From Baylisascaris procyonis (taxonomy: Eukaryota > Nematoda > Chromadorea > Rhabditida > Ascarididae), in contig JAZARR010000193.1 in the NCBI GenBank assembly GCA_037389465.1, positions 1,364,001 through 1,428,000 of the forward strand: a stretch of 64,000 bases of DNA, in the 5' to 3' direction. A program made the position numbers and the translations under genes. This document shows positions 12,901 to 24,100 of the stretch, piece by piece. The notes under the pieces are model-generated. The model saw only the letters and a list, made by a program, of their open reading frames with translations. It had not been told where the DNA came from and made no database searches. Numbering within the stretch: the first letter of the stretch is position 1; every line of letters begins with the position of its first letter.

Positions 12901-13866
12901 CTTAAAGCGAAACAACAAGGCAATTCCACTCTTCGACGTACAATAAGGTATTTTTTCTCTTATATTTTCTTTATTTTATAGTTATTTTTTGACTCTTTAA
13001 ATATTTATTTGGCAGTATTTTTATGCAGAAAGTGGGAGGGGAAGGGGATTGAGTGGAAGGGAAGTGAGGATTTACCTAACCATGATATCTTCTTTGTAAT
13101 CGTTATAGCCGCATAGAGCCAATATAGTTGCGAACGCTATCTTAATATATGCAACAAAGAGTGGCTAATGCTTCTTCCTGTATAGCAGCATCAGTTCGAG
13201 CCTTTTTGTTCGCGTTGCATATCACTAATTAAATAATTGAGCGACAATTTCTTTACTACATATGAAGAGAGGGAGGTATACTAAATGAAATAGGTGTTAA
13301 AACGGCGAAGTGGGAAGGAATTCATTAAATTATAAGTATTATCAATGCTATCAATGATTCAAGCAATTCTAGTACAATATCCGTCTATCTGCATATTTTT
13401 CATCACTCATTACATAGTGAGGATAGGTCGTATATTGCTGTGCGTTAGATTGCTCAGGATTTTCATAGAGAGAGTAGGAAGTAGTTGTATTATTAAAGAT
13501 AAAATGATGGCAGTCATATTATTAAAGATAAAATAAAAAAAATTTTCAATGAGAAGAAAACTTCCTGAAAAATTTACTGAAACCGAAAAATTTCGCATTT
13601 CCTATGTTGGAAAGAGCAGTAGTGGTGTGAGATGAATAGGATTTGAGTATGAACCGATCAGCATCTCTCCTCAATTCCTTTCGATATGCAAATATTTTTG
13701 TAGCGATAATAAATCGAAAGCAATCACAACATTATGGACAAATGGTTGGCATCGTTATTCAACAAAACCGATCGATATTTATCTGATCAATGGAGATCAT
13801 GATTCGATTATGAAGAATGAAAATGCTCACATTCTTAGTGATATCTTTGCACGTATATTTAAATAA
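1..13866 (+). CDS. pks-1: Hybrid polyketide synthase / non-ribosomal peptide synthetase, nemamide-synthetase type (5'-partial)
   Basis: Proposed CDS is join(<1..11544, 11961..12152, 12790..12947, 13704..13866), 4018 residues in the window, numbered from codon 1 at base 1. The frame is open from base 1 and already inside a ketosynthase (FFGISPAEA, IDPQQR), so the Met at 181 is internal and earlier modules lie to the left. Domains: KS1 1-390, shrunken AT 473-670, KR1 950-1180, ACP 1215-1290, KS2 1306-1740, AT2 1805-2120, KR2 2390-2610, PCP1 2645-2715, C 2745-3180, A 3200-3700, PCP2 3705-3770, TE 3797-4018. Introns have GT/AG ends and compatible phases (0, 0, 2). The multidomain protein would assemble a polyketide-peptide on phosphopantetheine arms. 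Similarity to C. elegans PKS-1, which with NRPS-1 makes nemamides, is inferred from domain order and nematode origin; orthology is not proven. The introns argue against bacterial contamination. Confidence 0.93.
3916..8145 (+). other. PKS module 2: KS - AT - KR - PCP-like carrier
   Basis: KS2 has Cys1471 (YSACSS), His1605 (ECHGTGT) and His1639 (ANIGHGFAGAG). The acyltransferase is complete: Ser1906 in GHSVGE and His2001 in YGFHSS. The GFHS motif is nearer the malonyl-specific HAFH form than the methylmalonyl YASH form, so malonyl-CoA is the likely extender (inference). KR2 has GGSGFIG (2395-2401), Ser2529/2530 in TSSLSA and Tyr2543 in EDYAAAN. The carrier that closes the module has LGGHSL with Ser2681, the pattern of a peptidyl carrier protein and not the GxDSL of the module 1 ACP. 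That fits its place directly before a condensation domain, where it would present a ketide to the NRPS module. No DH or ER domain is present. Confidence 0.88.
8170..8241 (+). repeat. In-frame tandem duplication of 36 bp in the PCP-C linker
   Basis: Unit 1 (8170-8205) encodes NSINVCLPMSNE and unit 2 (8206-8241) encodes NSTNVCLPMSDK. The two copies differ at only a few bases, so the duplication is recent compared with the rest of the gene. It lengthens the linker between PCP1 and the condensation domain by 12 residues and keeps the frame. Confidence 0.9.
8233..11280 (+). other. NRPS module: condensation - adenylation - PCP
   Basis: The condensation domain carries HHIVTDG (His2875, His2876, Asp2880, Gly2881), the intact catalytic motif. 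The adenylation domain shows the usual core motifs in order: LAGAAYAPLDP, HTSGSTGKQKG (from about 3342), FDVS (3387-3390), YGPTETT, GDGVARGYL, YRTGD, GRIDCQFKIRGFRVD and SGKIDR with Lys3673. All catalytic positions that I can identify are present, so it should activate an amino acid with ATP and load it on PCP2 (Ser3735 in CGGHSL). The specificity pocket begins D3388-V3389 with A3392 at the usual Trp239 position. I cannot assign the substrate from this. No epimerisation or methylation domain is present. Confidence 0.9.
11545..11960 (+). other. Intron in the TE region (416 bp)
   Basis: GT...AG intron. The main frame stays open by chance to a stop at 11635-11637, which would give a false C-terminus with no TE nucleophile. 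I see no other feature in it. Confidence 0.85.
12153..12789 (+). other. Intron in the TE region (637 bp)
   Basis: The donor is GAG|GTATTC and the acceptor TATTTTTCAG. It is AT-rich with several homopolymer A and T runs. Nothing else is recognisable. Confidence 0.85.
12948..13703 (+). other. Intron in the TE region (756 bp)
   Basis: The donor is ATAAG|GTATTT and the acceptor TTTTTGTAG, with phase 2 at both ends. It contains a purine-rich stretch around 13028-13075 (GGGAGGGGAAGGGG). No tRNA, second gene or mobile element is recognised. Confidence 0.8.
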
Positions 13867-14099
13867 TCGCAAAAAAAAAATATTTGCAATTTTATTGTTA
13901 TAAAGGTGCATTGTCTACTGCCGCCATATTGCAATTCTTTGCTTCTTGAAGTTGAATTGGCTTTTTTTACAGTTTACCACTGAAGCTTGTATATTAGTAA
14001 TATTCTCATTAAAAATTTTATCACAAAGTTGCATCAATTTATTGCTTATTTGACTTGTTTTTGCGATTATATTATATCTATATGTTTTATTTGCTTTTT

Positions 14100-14105
14100 A
14101 ATAAA
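14100..14105 (+). promoter_or_regulatory. Possible poly(A) signal of the synthetase gene
   Basis: This is an exact AATAAA about 230 bp after the TAA stop at 13864-13866, in AT-rich DNA. Position and sequence fit; there is no further support. Confidence 0.35.
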
Positions 14106-14224
14106 TCCTGAATTTCAGGTGAAGGTGAAAATCTTAGTGAATAGATATGTTGGAATATTTTTCGGTGATATCCTATGATCGCTATAGGATGAAAAGTGTT
14201 TATTCTATTTTATTTTATTTGATT

Positions 14225-14626
14225 TTATTTTGAAATTTTAGAAGCAATTATGTTATAGCCTACGGTAGATGCATTAGCGCTAAGATGAATTAAATATTCT
14301 TTAGGAATTTTATTCATTTTTAGACTAAGGTTGTATAAATTATCACTTAGGTAAGTTTCATAATTATCGCAGTGCCTACCTATTCCCGCAATCCGTAAAT
14401 TGCCTGAAGCGATGAAAGGCTTGCTTTTTATGAGAGCATTGCTAATGCTATCTTGCAACAATTTAATTCTTACTGCTTCATATAAACAAGTATTATAGGT
14501 TTTTACTAAACCAATAAAAGAATAGTAAAAAATTTTAAAGTGATTTACGTTTGGAAAATCACAGCTTTGGGCTTTTCTTGGGGATAGATTTTTATGTCTA
14601 TTTTCTTTTGTGAAAAGAAAACACTT
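14225..14626 (-). CDS. Unidentified open frame of 133 codons, possible terminal exon or gene remnant
   Basis: The frame is open on the minus strand from just after a stop at 14627-14629 to a TAA at 14225-14227. There is no ATG near the 5' end. A splice acceptor-like sequence (TTCTTTTATTGGTTTAG) sits inside it near 14504, so the real part, if any, could be a terminal exon of about 93 codons containing NLRIAGIGRHCDNYETYLSD. A frame this long is uncommon by chance in DNA this AT-rich. I do not recognise the protein and see no upstream exon that would join it. It may be a remnant of an old insertion or a chance frame. Confidence 0.25.
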   Translation of the reverse strand, partial: KCFLFTKENRHKNLSPRKAQSCDFPNVNHFKIFYYSFIGLVKTYNTCLYEAVRIKLLQDSISNALIKSKPFIASGNLRIAGIGRHCDNYETYLSDNLYNLSLKMNKIPKEYLIHLSANASTVGYNIIASKISK

Positions 14627-14902
14627 TTATTTCATCTCTTAAAATAATGCTGTTATTTTGGAAATTTGATTTTTCTATTTTGGAAATTTTTTTTTAATTT
14701 TACAAAAAAAAATTCATTTCGGGAAATTAGCTGACAGTGTATTATAGTTCTACCTTTGTTGATGGTATATGCAAAATGCACAGCGAACGCATAAGGTGCA
14801 TATATTGGATTTCGTGAAGCCGTGTGACTATGGGTAACACATAGCAACGGTGAAGCATTCGATTACGCAGACATATGTAATGACCATGGTTACGCGTAAA
14901 GA

Positions 14903-14928
14903 CCAGCTAGCTGGCATAGCTGTATGCC
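14903..14928. promoter_or_regulatory. Two overlapping palindromes upstream of the ZC2HC1-type gene
   Basis: CCAGCTAGCTGG (14903-14914) is a perfect 12-bp palindrome. It overlaps GGCATA-GCTG-TATGCC (14913-14928), a 6-bp stem with a 4-base loop. ACCATGGT lies just before them. They sit about 190-210 bp before the ATG, where promoter elements would be. Function is unknown. Confidence 0.3.
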
Positions 14929-15114
14929 GACGGACATGCTAGACAGCGTTCGGCTGTCAAGCACTCAACGATGCATAAAAGCGCAATCAGAGCAGTTTAG
15001 CAGACGCAAGGTGCGTTTTGCATAAGACGAGTGGTCTATTTCTTCGTCACTCCTCCAAGATCGTTATACCGATCGCTGTCTATCACTACAATTTTCAACT
15101 TTTTTCCGATCAAA

Positions 15115-18100
15115 ATGGGTAAGTTTTCCTGTCATTACCACTATTGAAAGCTATTTTATAGTAATTTTTGAAAATAATTTCAATATTTGCAGCTAATATT
15201 CATTTGTTATAAATGCGTATGATCATTGGGTCATGGCTTATTTTTTTAAATCCCAAAAAAATGGATCGGTGTGTAGAAAAATGAAAAAAAAAGAAAAGTT
15301 TATTTGATTTTTTGCAGATGAATTATTTTTAGTTTTGCAAATGCAAATATGTCGGATTCTTTAGTTGCATAAAGCAAGAGTTATTTCCCTTTTTTGTAAA
15401 ACTGTTATTTGAAACGATTATTTTGCTTTTTTTGCTTTTAATTTCGCTATAAAATGACGTTTTACCAATTTGCACTAAATAACGACATAGTGCTTCAAAT
15501 CATTCCCTATATTCGAGTGAATCGTATGTCATTTTTATTAAACAAAATAATTTATTCAATTAATGAATAATGGTGAATATTTCGTTAACTTATCGAATAG
15601 CAAAGAGATATATCAATGTTTCGACGAGATTGTTCTCGAGATCTTCTAGAAAACACCGCTATTTATTAATACATACTTACTCATAGTAATTACTGATATC
15701 ATTGGCGAGGAAATTAATGATAAAATAGATGGATTAAAAAGTGATAAATTTACTGATATAATTGATAACGTTTACTGCAAGCAAAGCGCGTTATTTAATT
15801 TCTATTTTAATCATTAGAATTGTTAAACAATCATCACTGATAACATATAAAATTTAGTTTTCGATTATATTATCTCGAATATTTCTTCAGAAATTTTATC
15901 GTTCCCTAATATAGTCGAAAAGAATAGAAATCAATTAGCTATTTATGAAATGGTTTTGTTTGATTGAAATTAACCACAGAATTTAAGTATTCATTAACAA
16001 TTATAATATATGATTTTATTTTGCAGCATCATTACCGAGTGAAGGCGAAAAAACATATCCATGTGAAATATGTGGTCGACAATTCATCAAGACTAGCCTC
16101 GTAAGTCGTTTTTTTTTCGTTAATTTTTCATTCATTTTCATAGCTTTATATTATAGCTATATCATTTTTTTTTGAAGAAAATTTAATGAATTCAATTGGG
16201 TAACTTTATAAAATTTATTTTTTAAATTCAACTGAACTAACATTTCATCGTTGTAATATGTGCGAAATATTTATGCATCTAGAATTGTAGAGCAATACCA
16301 CTTATAGAGTACCACATCAGTACCACATTATAGAGCGATAGTTGGGTCTCTTTAGAGAAAAAAAGTAGAGCAAATAGCATAAAACAAGTTGATCTTTAAA
16401 TATTCCATGATTCATAAAGAACATGCATAGCATGCGAAACGTTAAAATGATGCCCACTATTGCAGTCAGCATTCGGTATTACTTTCTAGGAAATTTTCTT
16501 ACGATACTGTAGAAGTGTTTATTAAGTTTTCTAAAATAAATAAATCATTCGTCATTTAATTTTAAAATATTTCTTTAAGTTTTATTCACACCAAAAAAAA
16601 ACTATTTTAGGAAAAACATGAGCCTGTTTGTAAAAAGATGAGCAAATCGCGAAGAAAAGTTTTCGATTCGGGAAAACAACGAGCAACTGGATCGGACGTG
16701 ACGATCAATGATGTTCGCAATGCACAAAGAGAACGTGAAAAGGTTTCCTCTATTTGTTGTTGTTCCACTTCCTTCTATATAAATATAGATATATGTAAAT
16801 ATAAATATAAATGTAAATTTAATAGATATAGATAAGATATAGATAGAAATATAAATCCATATATAACCATAGCATTTTCGGCAAATTTCTTTGAATTTCA
16901 TCTGTTTTTCCTCTTAATTAATTGTATTGTAAGGAATATTATAATAATAAGAAATATTTCAGTTATTTATTTATTTATTCAATTATTTCATAAATTCCGC
17001 GATTCAATGAAAGCATAAAATCTACATTTCTTTATGAATTTCTTTTCTATGATTTTCCTCTCATTTCGATAAAATTAAAATCCAAGTATGTTCATTAATT
17101 ATGTTAATTAATTGCCAGCTTGGTGGTACATATCCACGACCAAAAACAAGTTGGCGTGAAAAGCATGAAACATTCGTAAGTGCGGTCTCAGCATCACGAC
17201 AAGTCGATTACGCATTGAAAACGGGTACACCATTACCACCACCACCAAAAACATCATTACCGAAAGGTAAAACATTATCTTTCTTTCCTTATTATTTTCT
17301 TTCAAATATTCGTAATGGCATGTTGTTTGTGCACTTGTATGAATGGACTGCATAAATTCTAACTGTCATAATCGCATGAGAAAATTTAAGGATCGCGACA
17401 CCACATTTGTTACTATAAAATCATTGGATAAACAAAATTGTACAATAAAATCATTTCTCATTAGCGAAGAAAATGCTTTAATAAGGAAATTTTTGAAAGA
17501 CTTGATTAGTAGAATGGTGGGCAAAGAGTATGATGGTCATCGATTTGTGAGGGAGATGACAACAATTACAATAGTGATCCTTGGCTGTTTTAATGGCAAG
17601 TTGGAAATTATTAGCTGTTAACAATGATGGCATAAGGGAAATATTCGTGCTTTGGGGAATGACCTGAAATGACCTCAGTTCTTTCGGAAAAACCACCTAG
17701 TCATCGATTTCGATCAGTTTAATACTGCTTCAAAGATCGATCATAAGATCGTTCTATGTATATTCAAAGATTCAAAGATCAGAAAGATATCGCAGTTCTC
17801 TTTTTATGTAAATTATATAAGCTTTGTTAATCAATTATTTTAGCCAAGTATGTACGACATTACTTACATAAATGAACTGATAACAGATTTATTTGCCGTA
17901 CGCGATAACCGTATCGCGGATTTAGAAAAGTACCGTAAATGTAACATAACTCGTTATTGTTTTACTTTTTTTGCACGATATATTTGTTTTCATAGGTTAG
18001 TTACATTGCTCATTTCTGTATCCCAAGGGGGGAAGGTAAATCTCATAAATTGCCCAAGGGGAAGATAAATCCCAGTGGCATAATTTCTGGATTATCAGTT

Positions 18101-21100
18101 TTTTATTTGATCATCAATCTGGATGGTCTGCATGTTTAGCATGAGATTATAACTTTGTGCATATGCTTGAAATGTTTTTGTTTGTGTTCTTTTTTTTGCG
18201 TGCTCATTACTCTTACTAACGAATGGAATAAAAATTTTTAAGATCCTTTCTTTTTTTTGAGTTATAAAAAATGCTTCTGGTAGAAGATCAGCGCAGATTT
18301 GTTCTCTTTTAGTTAAGTATTGGTGTAACAAATGAATTTTTTACAATAAAACATTTTTCCCGTGGGAATTAATAAATTTCCTATTTTTTTTCACACTCTT
18401 TTTCTATCTTTTTTCATAGTTTTTAGTTTTTTCGTAGGTCGCTCGCTGAGCATAACACTGTCTCTTACGGTCCATATCATATCATATCAGCACATTTATC
18501 AAATAGCACAAATCTTAGTGTGCAGTTAATTATATTTATTAAAGAGGATTTTGAAATATTTACTCAATTAAAAAAGGATATAAAAATATCCCAAAAAAGT
18601 TTTCAGTTCTTTCTATAGATGATCTGGAAGCATTAGTACGAAAACATTTACGTACTGATGACGATAATTGCAAATTGGTCGAGGATCAATCAACATCAAT
18701 AAGAGAATCTGAAATAAACGGTCTTTTTAATGATGCTTTTTTTTCCTATTCGTTTTTGTCGTTGTATTATTGCTTTTTTTTGTTCGTTTTTTTTTTGCAC
18801 ATGCTTTGTTATTGATGTCATTGTTAATGGATTCCATTGTTATGAGTACTGCATTTTGCATTTTGCATTTTCAGGGGTTTTTTTTTGCATTAATGGATTG
18901 CATCAAAAAGGATAATTTTTGTGGATAAGGATGCCTTAGTTACTAAGATCGTAGCAAATGTGAACTATTTGGATGTGATAATGTATTATCTCGAAGGAAG
19001 GTAATCGTCAAATTTCCATCCGATGTTTTTCCTCTTCCCGTCTCCAAACTTTTTCTGAAATAAAATTTTTTTTTTTTTGGAAATAAAATAACCTCTTATA
19101 TAGGTTAGTTGGATCAATTTTCACTGAGATAATGAGTATACAAATATTTTTAGCTTAATTAATGCAATGCTTTTTCTTAGATATTTTCTTTGCAAATTTT
19201 TTTCCACCATCTCAGCATAAAATTTTAAGTGAATAAAATCTTTGTAATTTAGAAAATTCAAAAAATATGGCGAATTTAAGGAAAGAAATTTTATTGGTAA
19301 GATGAAATATCCTCAGTGGAATTTTGCCTGGCTATAGCAATAATATATAAAGCCTCAAAGCCATTTTTTAATAGTTTTATGACGGGAAAATAAAGGAATG
19401 AGTTGATTTGTGGATTTTATTGAAATTTGCTGGAAAGCGTATTGTTTGCAACAATTTACATAAATGTTAGTTATTTTGGGTGGAATTTTTATTGAAAATT
19501 TCGGAAAACTATGAAAAATAGGTTTTTTCGAGATTTTTTTTTCTTTCTAGTCGATAATGCTTCACTTTGCTTCTTTTTCTTTCAACTTATTAGCGCATTC
19601 AATATTTCTTACTGTTACAGTAAGCATATGAAGAAGGACGTTGTTTGAGATAAGAATGACTGTTAAACAATCGTTTCATTTCTCAGTAATAGGCGTTATA
19701 TTCTCAAATGTTATAAGCATAAACACCGTTCCATAAGCAATAGTAAAATTATTCACCACGACTAATTTATTGATCGTTGATTTTCGCATACATGTATTGA
19801 TGTGTCTAAAACTTATTTGTGAAATCATTTAATTCTAAATAATTAAAAAAAATTAATTATAGATTATGTGCAATGTGAATACTGTGGAAGGAATTTCAAT
19901 GCGAATGCTGCCGAAAGGCATATACCTTTTTGTCGAGATCAATATGAACGTAAAGGACCAATAAGGGTGAATGCACACGCCGCAAGACCTTTGTTGCCGA
20001 AACACAATAATACGGTTGGATATCGTTTTATATATCAAATGAACACCATAAGAAGACGATAAGTAATAAATTATGGAAAAATTTATTTGAACTTTTAATA
20101 ATTAAGTTAGAAAATCACCTCAATAGTTGGTTTTGCTTTTTATTTCGAGAGCGTTTCCGAAGTAGCTCCGGTTTACCTCTTTCCAATATATCTCGAGGTA
20201 GCTTATATTTATTGCATAGTACATTAAGGAAATGTCGAATAAATTTTCGAAAATATTCCCCCTTTTGTTTATAGTAAAGAAACTCGTAAATAAATTGCAA
20301 CTGCTATCTTGAATTGAATTCCTTTACGGTAAGAGATGTTTTTAATTACCGTTGTTTCTTAATGAAAAATTTTTCGACAAAGTAATTAATGAAATCGAAA
20401 AGAAAATCTTATTGAAGACAAAGAATGCACCATCATGGGGTACCATTCCACCAAGTGGACATTCTGTGTCATCGCAAAAAGTCGAAACACCTCCTCGACC
20501 ACCACATGGACGTGGATCTTCTAGACGCGCATCTATGGAGAGAGAAGGATCGAGCACTACTGCATCTAGGCAATCACCAATTCGAGCAACCGCAAATAGT
20601 GCCACTATCGGTCATAGAAGCAATTTGCCTACTCCAATAAAGTAAGCTGCTTTTAGAAAATTTTGAAAAATATGGCTTATTTGCATACTTTATATATTTT
20701 CTGATTGTTATACGTTGTAAATTTTCCTTAGCTTATAGTGCTTATATCTATATCGTAGAATTTCCTCAGCCCTTTAAAAATAGATGACTGTTGCATGTTT
20801 ATCGATGAGAAAATGCACATAGTGAGTAAGAAAATGTCATTCAATTGAGGATATACGAGGATTGTAATCAATCTTTTTGAAACGGATTTTAAATACACTC
20901 AAGTAGTAAATAAAAATTTCGAAAAAAGGAACAATTTGAATTTTTTTTCCAGAGACTGAAATCTATTTCAAAATTCTAGAAGGAAAAAAAAAGAAAATCA
21001 GCGCTCAATCACTTCCTGACCTCTTCCCTTCTCTCCTCCCCAATAAAACATTTTACCAATTAAACCAATAAAATCTAGGAAATTCGTTTATTTTTCGAAA

Positions 21101-24100
21101 AAGTAAACCCTGAAATCGTTTTTTTTAATGTAAGAAACCGCGTTGAAATCAAATGTTCCATGAGAATGTTCTTTATCTGTCTACCTTCTGCCTTTTGTGT
21201 GTCTCTGCCTGCGTGTCCGTGCGGATTTGTGTTTGAGTGCGTCTTTGCGTGTCTGTGTACATCTTTGTCTGTATCTCTCTCCGTTTTTGTGTGTCTGTGC
21301 GTGTCTGTGCCTGTGTGTGTCTGTGTCTGCCTGTGTCTGTGCCTGTGTGCGTAAGCATGAGCCAAAGCCTAGGCTGAAGCCTAAGCCCAAACCTTAGCCT
21401 AAGCCCAAGCCTGTACCCTAGTTTTATCCTAAGCGTAGGCCTGACAATATGCCTGAGGCGGCCTTAACCCTAGGCCTTATCCTAAGCTTAAGTTCGAGCC
21501 TTAGCCTAGGCCTAAGTCCAACATAAAACACTAAGCCCCAGCCTGAGCCTAGGCCCAAGCCTCTGCTTAAGCTTAAAGTTAGGCGTTGAGCTTAAGCCCC
21601 AGCCTAAGATTAATCCTAAGTTGAAGCCACAGGCTTGGGAATGAGCTCGAGTATGAGCCTGAGCCTAAGCCTGTGCTGAGGCCTAAGCCTGTGCCCTAGC
21701 CTTATACTAAGCCTAGGCCTGGCCCTATGTCTGATGCTAAGTCTTGATCCTAAGTCTTACCCTAAGCTTAAGCTCAAGCCTAAGCCTAGGCCTAAGCCTA
21801 AGCCTGAGCCTGAGCCTAAGCCCCAGCGGAAGCCTAGCCTTGAACTTTAGCTTGAGTCCAAGCCCAAGCATGAGCTCCAGCCTGAACCAGACCTACAATC
21901 TGAGCTCAAGCCTAAGCTTGAGGTTGAACTAAAGTCGAAGCCTGGGCCTGAGCCCAAGCCTTCGCTTAAGCTTAAAGCTGGGGTTAAGTTAAAGCCTGAG
22001 CCCGGGCCTTAGCCTGGGCCTGAGCCTGAGCCTGAGCCCGAACGCAAGCACGAACCTGATGGTAAGCCTAAGCGTGAGCCTAGCCCCATGCCTATGCCTA
22101 GGCGTCAGCCTAAGCCGGAGCCTGAGCCTGAGCTGCAAACTCAGCTTCCAGCCTGAGTCTGATTCCTAGACTGGCCGTCAGCCTAAGCCGAGGCCTAGGC
22201 CCAGGATCAATCTAAAGCCTGGGTCTAGAGCTAATCCCAAGCCTGACCCTAAGCTAGTACTATGCGTTGAGCTTAATCCCGAGCCTAGGCTCTAGGCCTA
22301 AGCCTAAGCTGGGCCTAAGTCTTACCTACAGCCTGAGCTCAAGTCTAAGTCGGAGCCTAAGCCCAATTCCAATCCTAGGGCCAAACCTGAGCCTGCGCAT
22401 AAGCCTAAGATGAGGCCTAAGCCCAATCCCTAAATGTAGGTCTAAGCTGAATTATGAGCCTAAACCTAGGCCTGAGGCTAATCCTGTGCCTGAGACCTGA
22501 GTATAGGCGTGGACCTGGACCTGGGGCTAAGCCTAAGCCAGAGCATGAGTCTAAACCTAAACCCAAGCCTAAAGCTAACCCCAAGCCTGAGACTGGGCTT
22601 GAAAGCTAAGCGTTAGACTTAAGCACGAGCTCAAGCCTCAGCCTAAGCCTAAGCCTCAGCCGAGGCCGCAGCCTAAGATTAAGCCCAGGCCCGGGCCGAA
22701 GCCTATGCCTGAGTCGAAGCCTGAGCCTGGGCCTAGTCCCAGGCCTGAGCCTGGGCCCGAGCCTGACGCTGAGATGGGCCTGGGTCTGTGCCTAAGGCTG
22801 AGCTTTAACCCTTGGACTGGGCCTAAGCTCAAGGGCAAGCCTAAGAAAGCCTGAGCCCGAGCTATAGCCTGAGCCGAAGCCTAAGTCTCAGCCTTAGACT
22901 GAGCCTACGCCTGAGCCTGACCCTTTACACAAGCCTGAGGTCAAGCCAGAGCCTGGGCCTGAAGCTGAGCCCAAGCCTGAGTCCAGGCCTAAGATTGAGC
23001 CTAAGCGTTAGCCTGAGTTTAAGTCCTGAATTGTAGTCTGAGCCTGAGCCCAAGCCTGAGCCCGGATCTGAGACTGCGCCTAAGCCAGAACCTGCGCCTA
23101 AGTCTGAGCTTGAGCCTAGAGCCAAGCTCAAGTCTGAGCCAGAGCCTAAGCCCGTGCCTGAGTCGAAGTCCTGAATCTAGGCCTGATCCCAAACCTAGAC
23201 CCAGGAGTAAGCCTGACCCTGAGCGTGACCCTTAGACTAAGTGTGAGCTGGAGCTGAGGCCTGAGCCCAAGTCTGGGCCCAAGTCTGAGCCTAAACTTGA
23301 GCCAAAAGCCGGACATAGAGCTGAGCCCGAACCTGGGCCTATGCTCGAAGCTGCCGGACATAGAGCTGAGCCCAAACGTGAGCCTAGGCTCGAAGCTAAG
23401 TTTTATTCCAGGCCTGAGCGTGAGCCTGAGCTCAAGGCTGAGCCGAAGTCCAAGCCTGAGCCTGAGTCCTGAATCTAGGCCTGAGCCTACAGCTAAGCCC
23501 AAGCTTGAGCCTACAGCTAAGCCCAAGCCTGAGCCTAAAACTAAACCCAAGCCTGAGCCTCAGCCCATGCCCGAGTCTGAGTCCTGAATCTAGGCCTGAG
23601 TCTAACTCTGAGCCTAAGCCTAAGCCTGACCCTGAGTTTTGGGCTAAGCCATAGCCTAAGCCTAAACCCAAGCCTAACACGGGTCTAAACCCAGGCCTCA
23701 GCCTTGGCCTAAAACTGAGCCCAAGCCTGAGCCCAAGCCTAGCCGAAGCCTGAGACGAAGACTAAACCCGAGCCGAAGCCTAAGCCCAAGTTTGGGCTTT
23801 GGCCTAAGCCTGAGCTCGAACCTAATGCTAAGCTAGGCCTGGGCATATCTTTAAGGCTGTTTTAATTCTAGGTCCAAGTCTAAGCTCAAGCCTGATACTA
23901 AGCATAAGCGTAGGTCTGAGCCCAAGCCTGAGTCTTAGCCTGAAACTGAGCCCTATCCTGGGCCTGAGTTTTGGGTCTAGGCCTGGGGCTAAGCGTGAGG
24001 CTAAGCTCAAGCCTGAGCCTGAGCGTGGGCCTGAACCTGATGTAACCCTAACCCCAAGCCTATGCCTGAGCCTAGGCCTATGCCTAACATTGAGCCTGGG

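Larger units (their letters stand above)
11383..13866 (+). other. C-terminal thioesterase, split over four exons
   Basis: The TE starts at LYAIHAIAGS near residue 3798 in the giant exon. Splicing CAG|GTAACT (11544) to TTTTCTAG|ATC (11961) gives FYVRQ-INKHRRDASVYLLGHSLGG with nucleophile Ser3864. The same exon holds LDSW (Asp3893) and ends at 12152. Exon 12790-12947 encodes the core segment with DIKIYLLKA. Exon 13704-13866 encodes YLINGDHDS with the catalytic His3997, then the stop TAA at 13864-13866. The Ser-Asp-His triad is therefore complete. From memory, C. elegans PKS-1 also ends in a TE although the chain is passed on to NRPS-1, so this domain may transfer the intermediate instead of releasing the final product; that is inference. 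Confidence 0.85.
13867..15114. other. Intergenic region between the synthetase and the ZC2HC1-type gene
   Basis: The first 350 bp should hold the synthetase 3' UTR; an AATAAA lies at 14100-14105, about 230 bp after the stop. The middle carries an unexplained minus-strand open frame (separate entry). The last 280 bp differ in texture: less AT-rich, rich in short palindromes, and presumably the promoter and 5' leader of the downstream gene. Confidence 0.7.

Noticed and set aside
13100..13250. Possible tRNA or small RNA in the TE intron (TTCGAGCC-like string near 13195)
   Set aside because: I could not fold a cloverleaf with consistent stems around it; only the T-loop-like string is present.
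17343..17621. 92-codon frame in intron 4 as an exon of the zinc-finger gene
   Set aside because: No similarity to the family, no suitable flanking acceptor and donor in phase, and the neighbouring exons join well without it.
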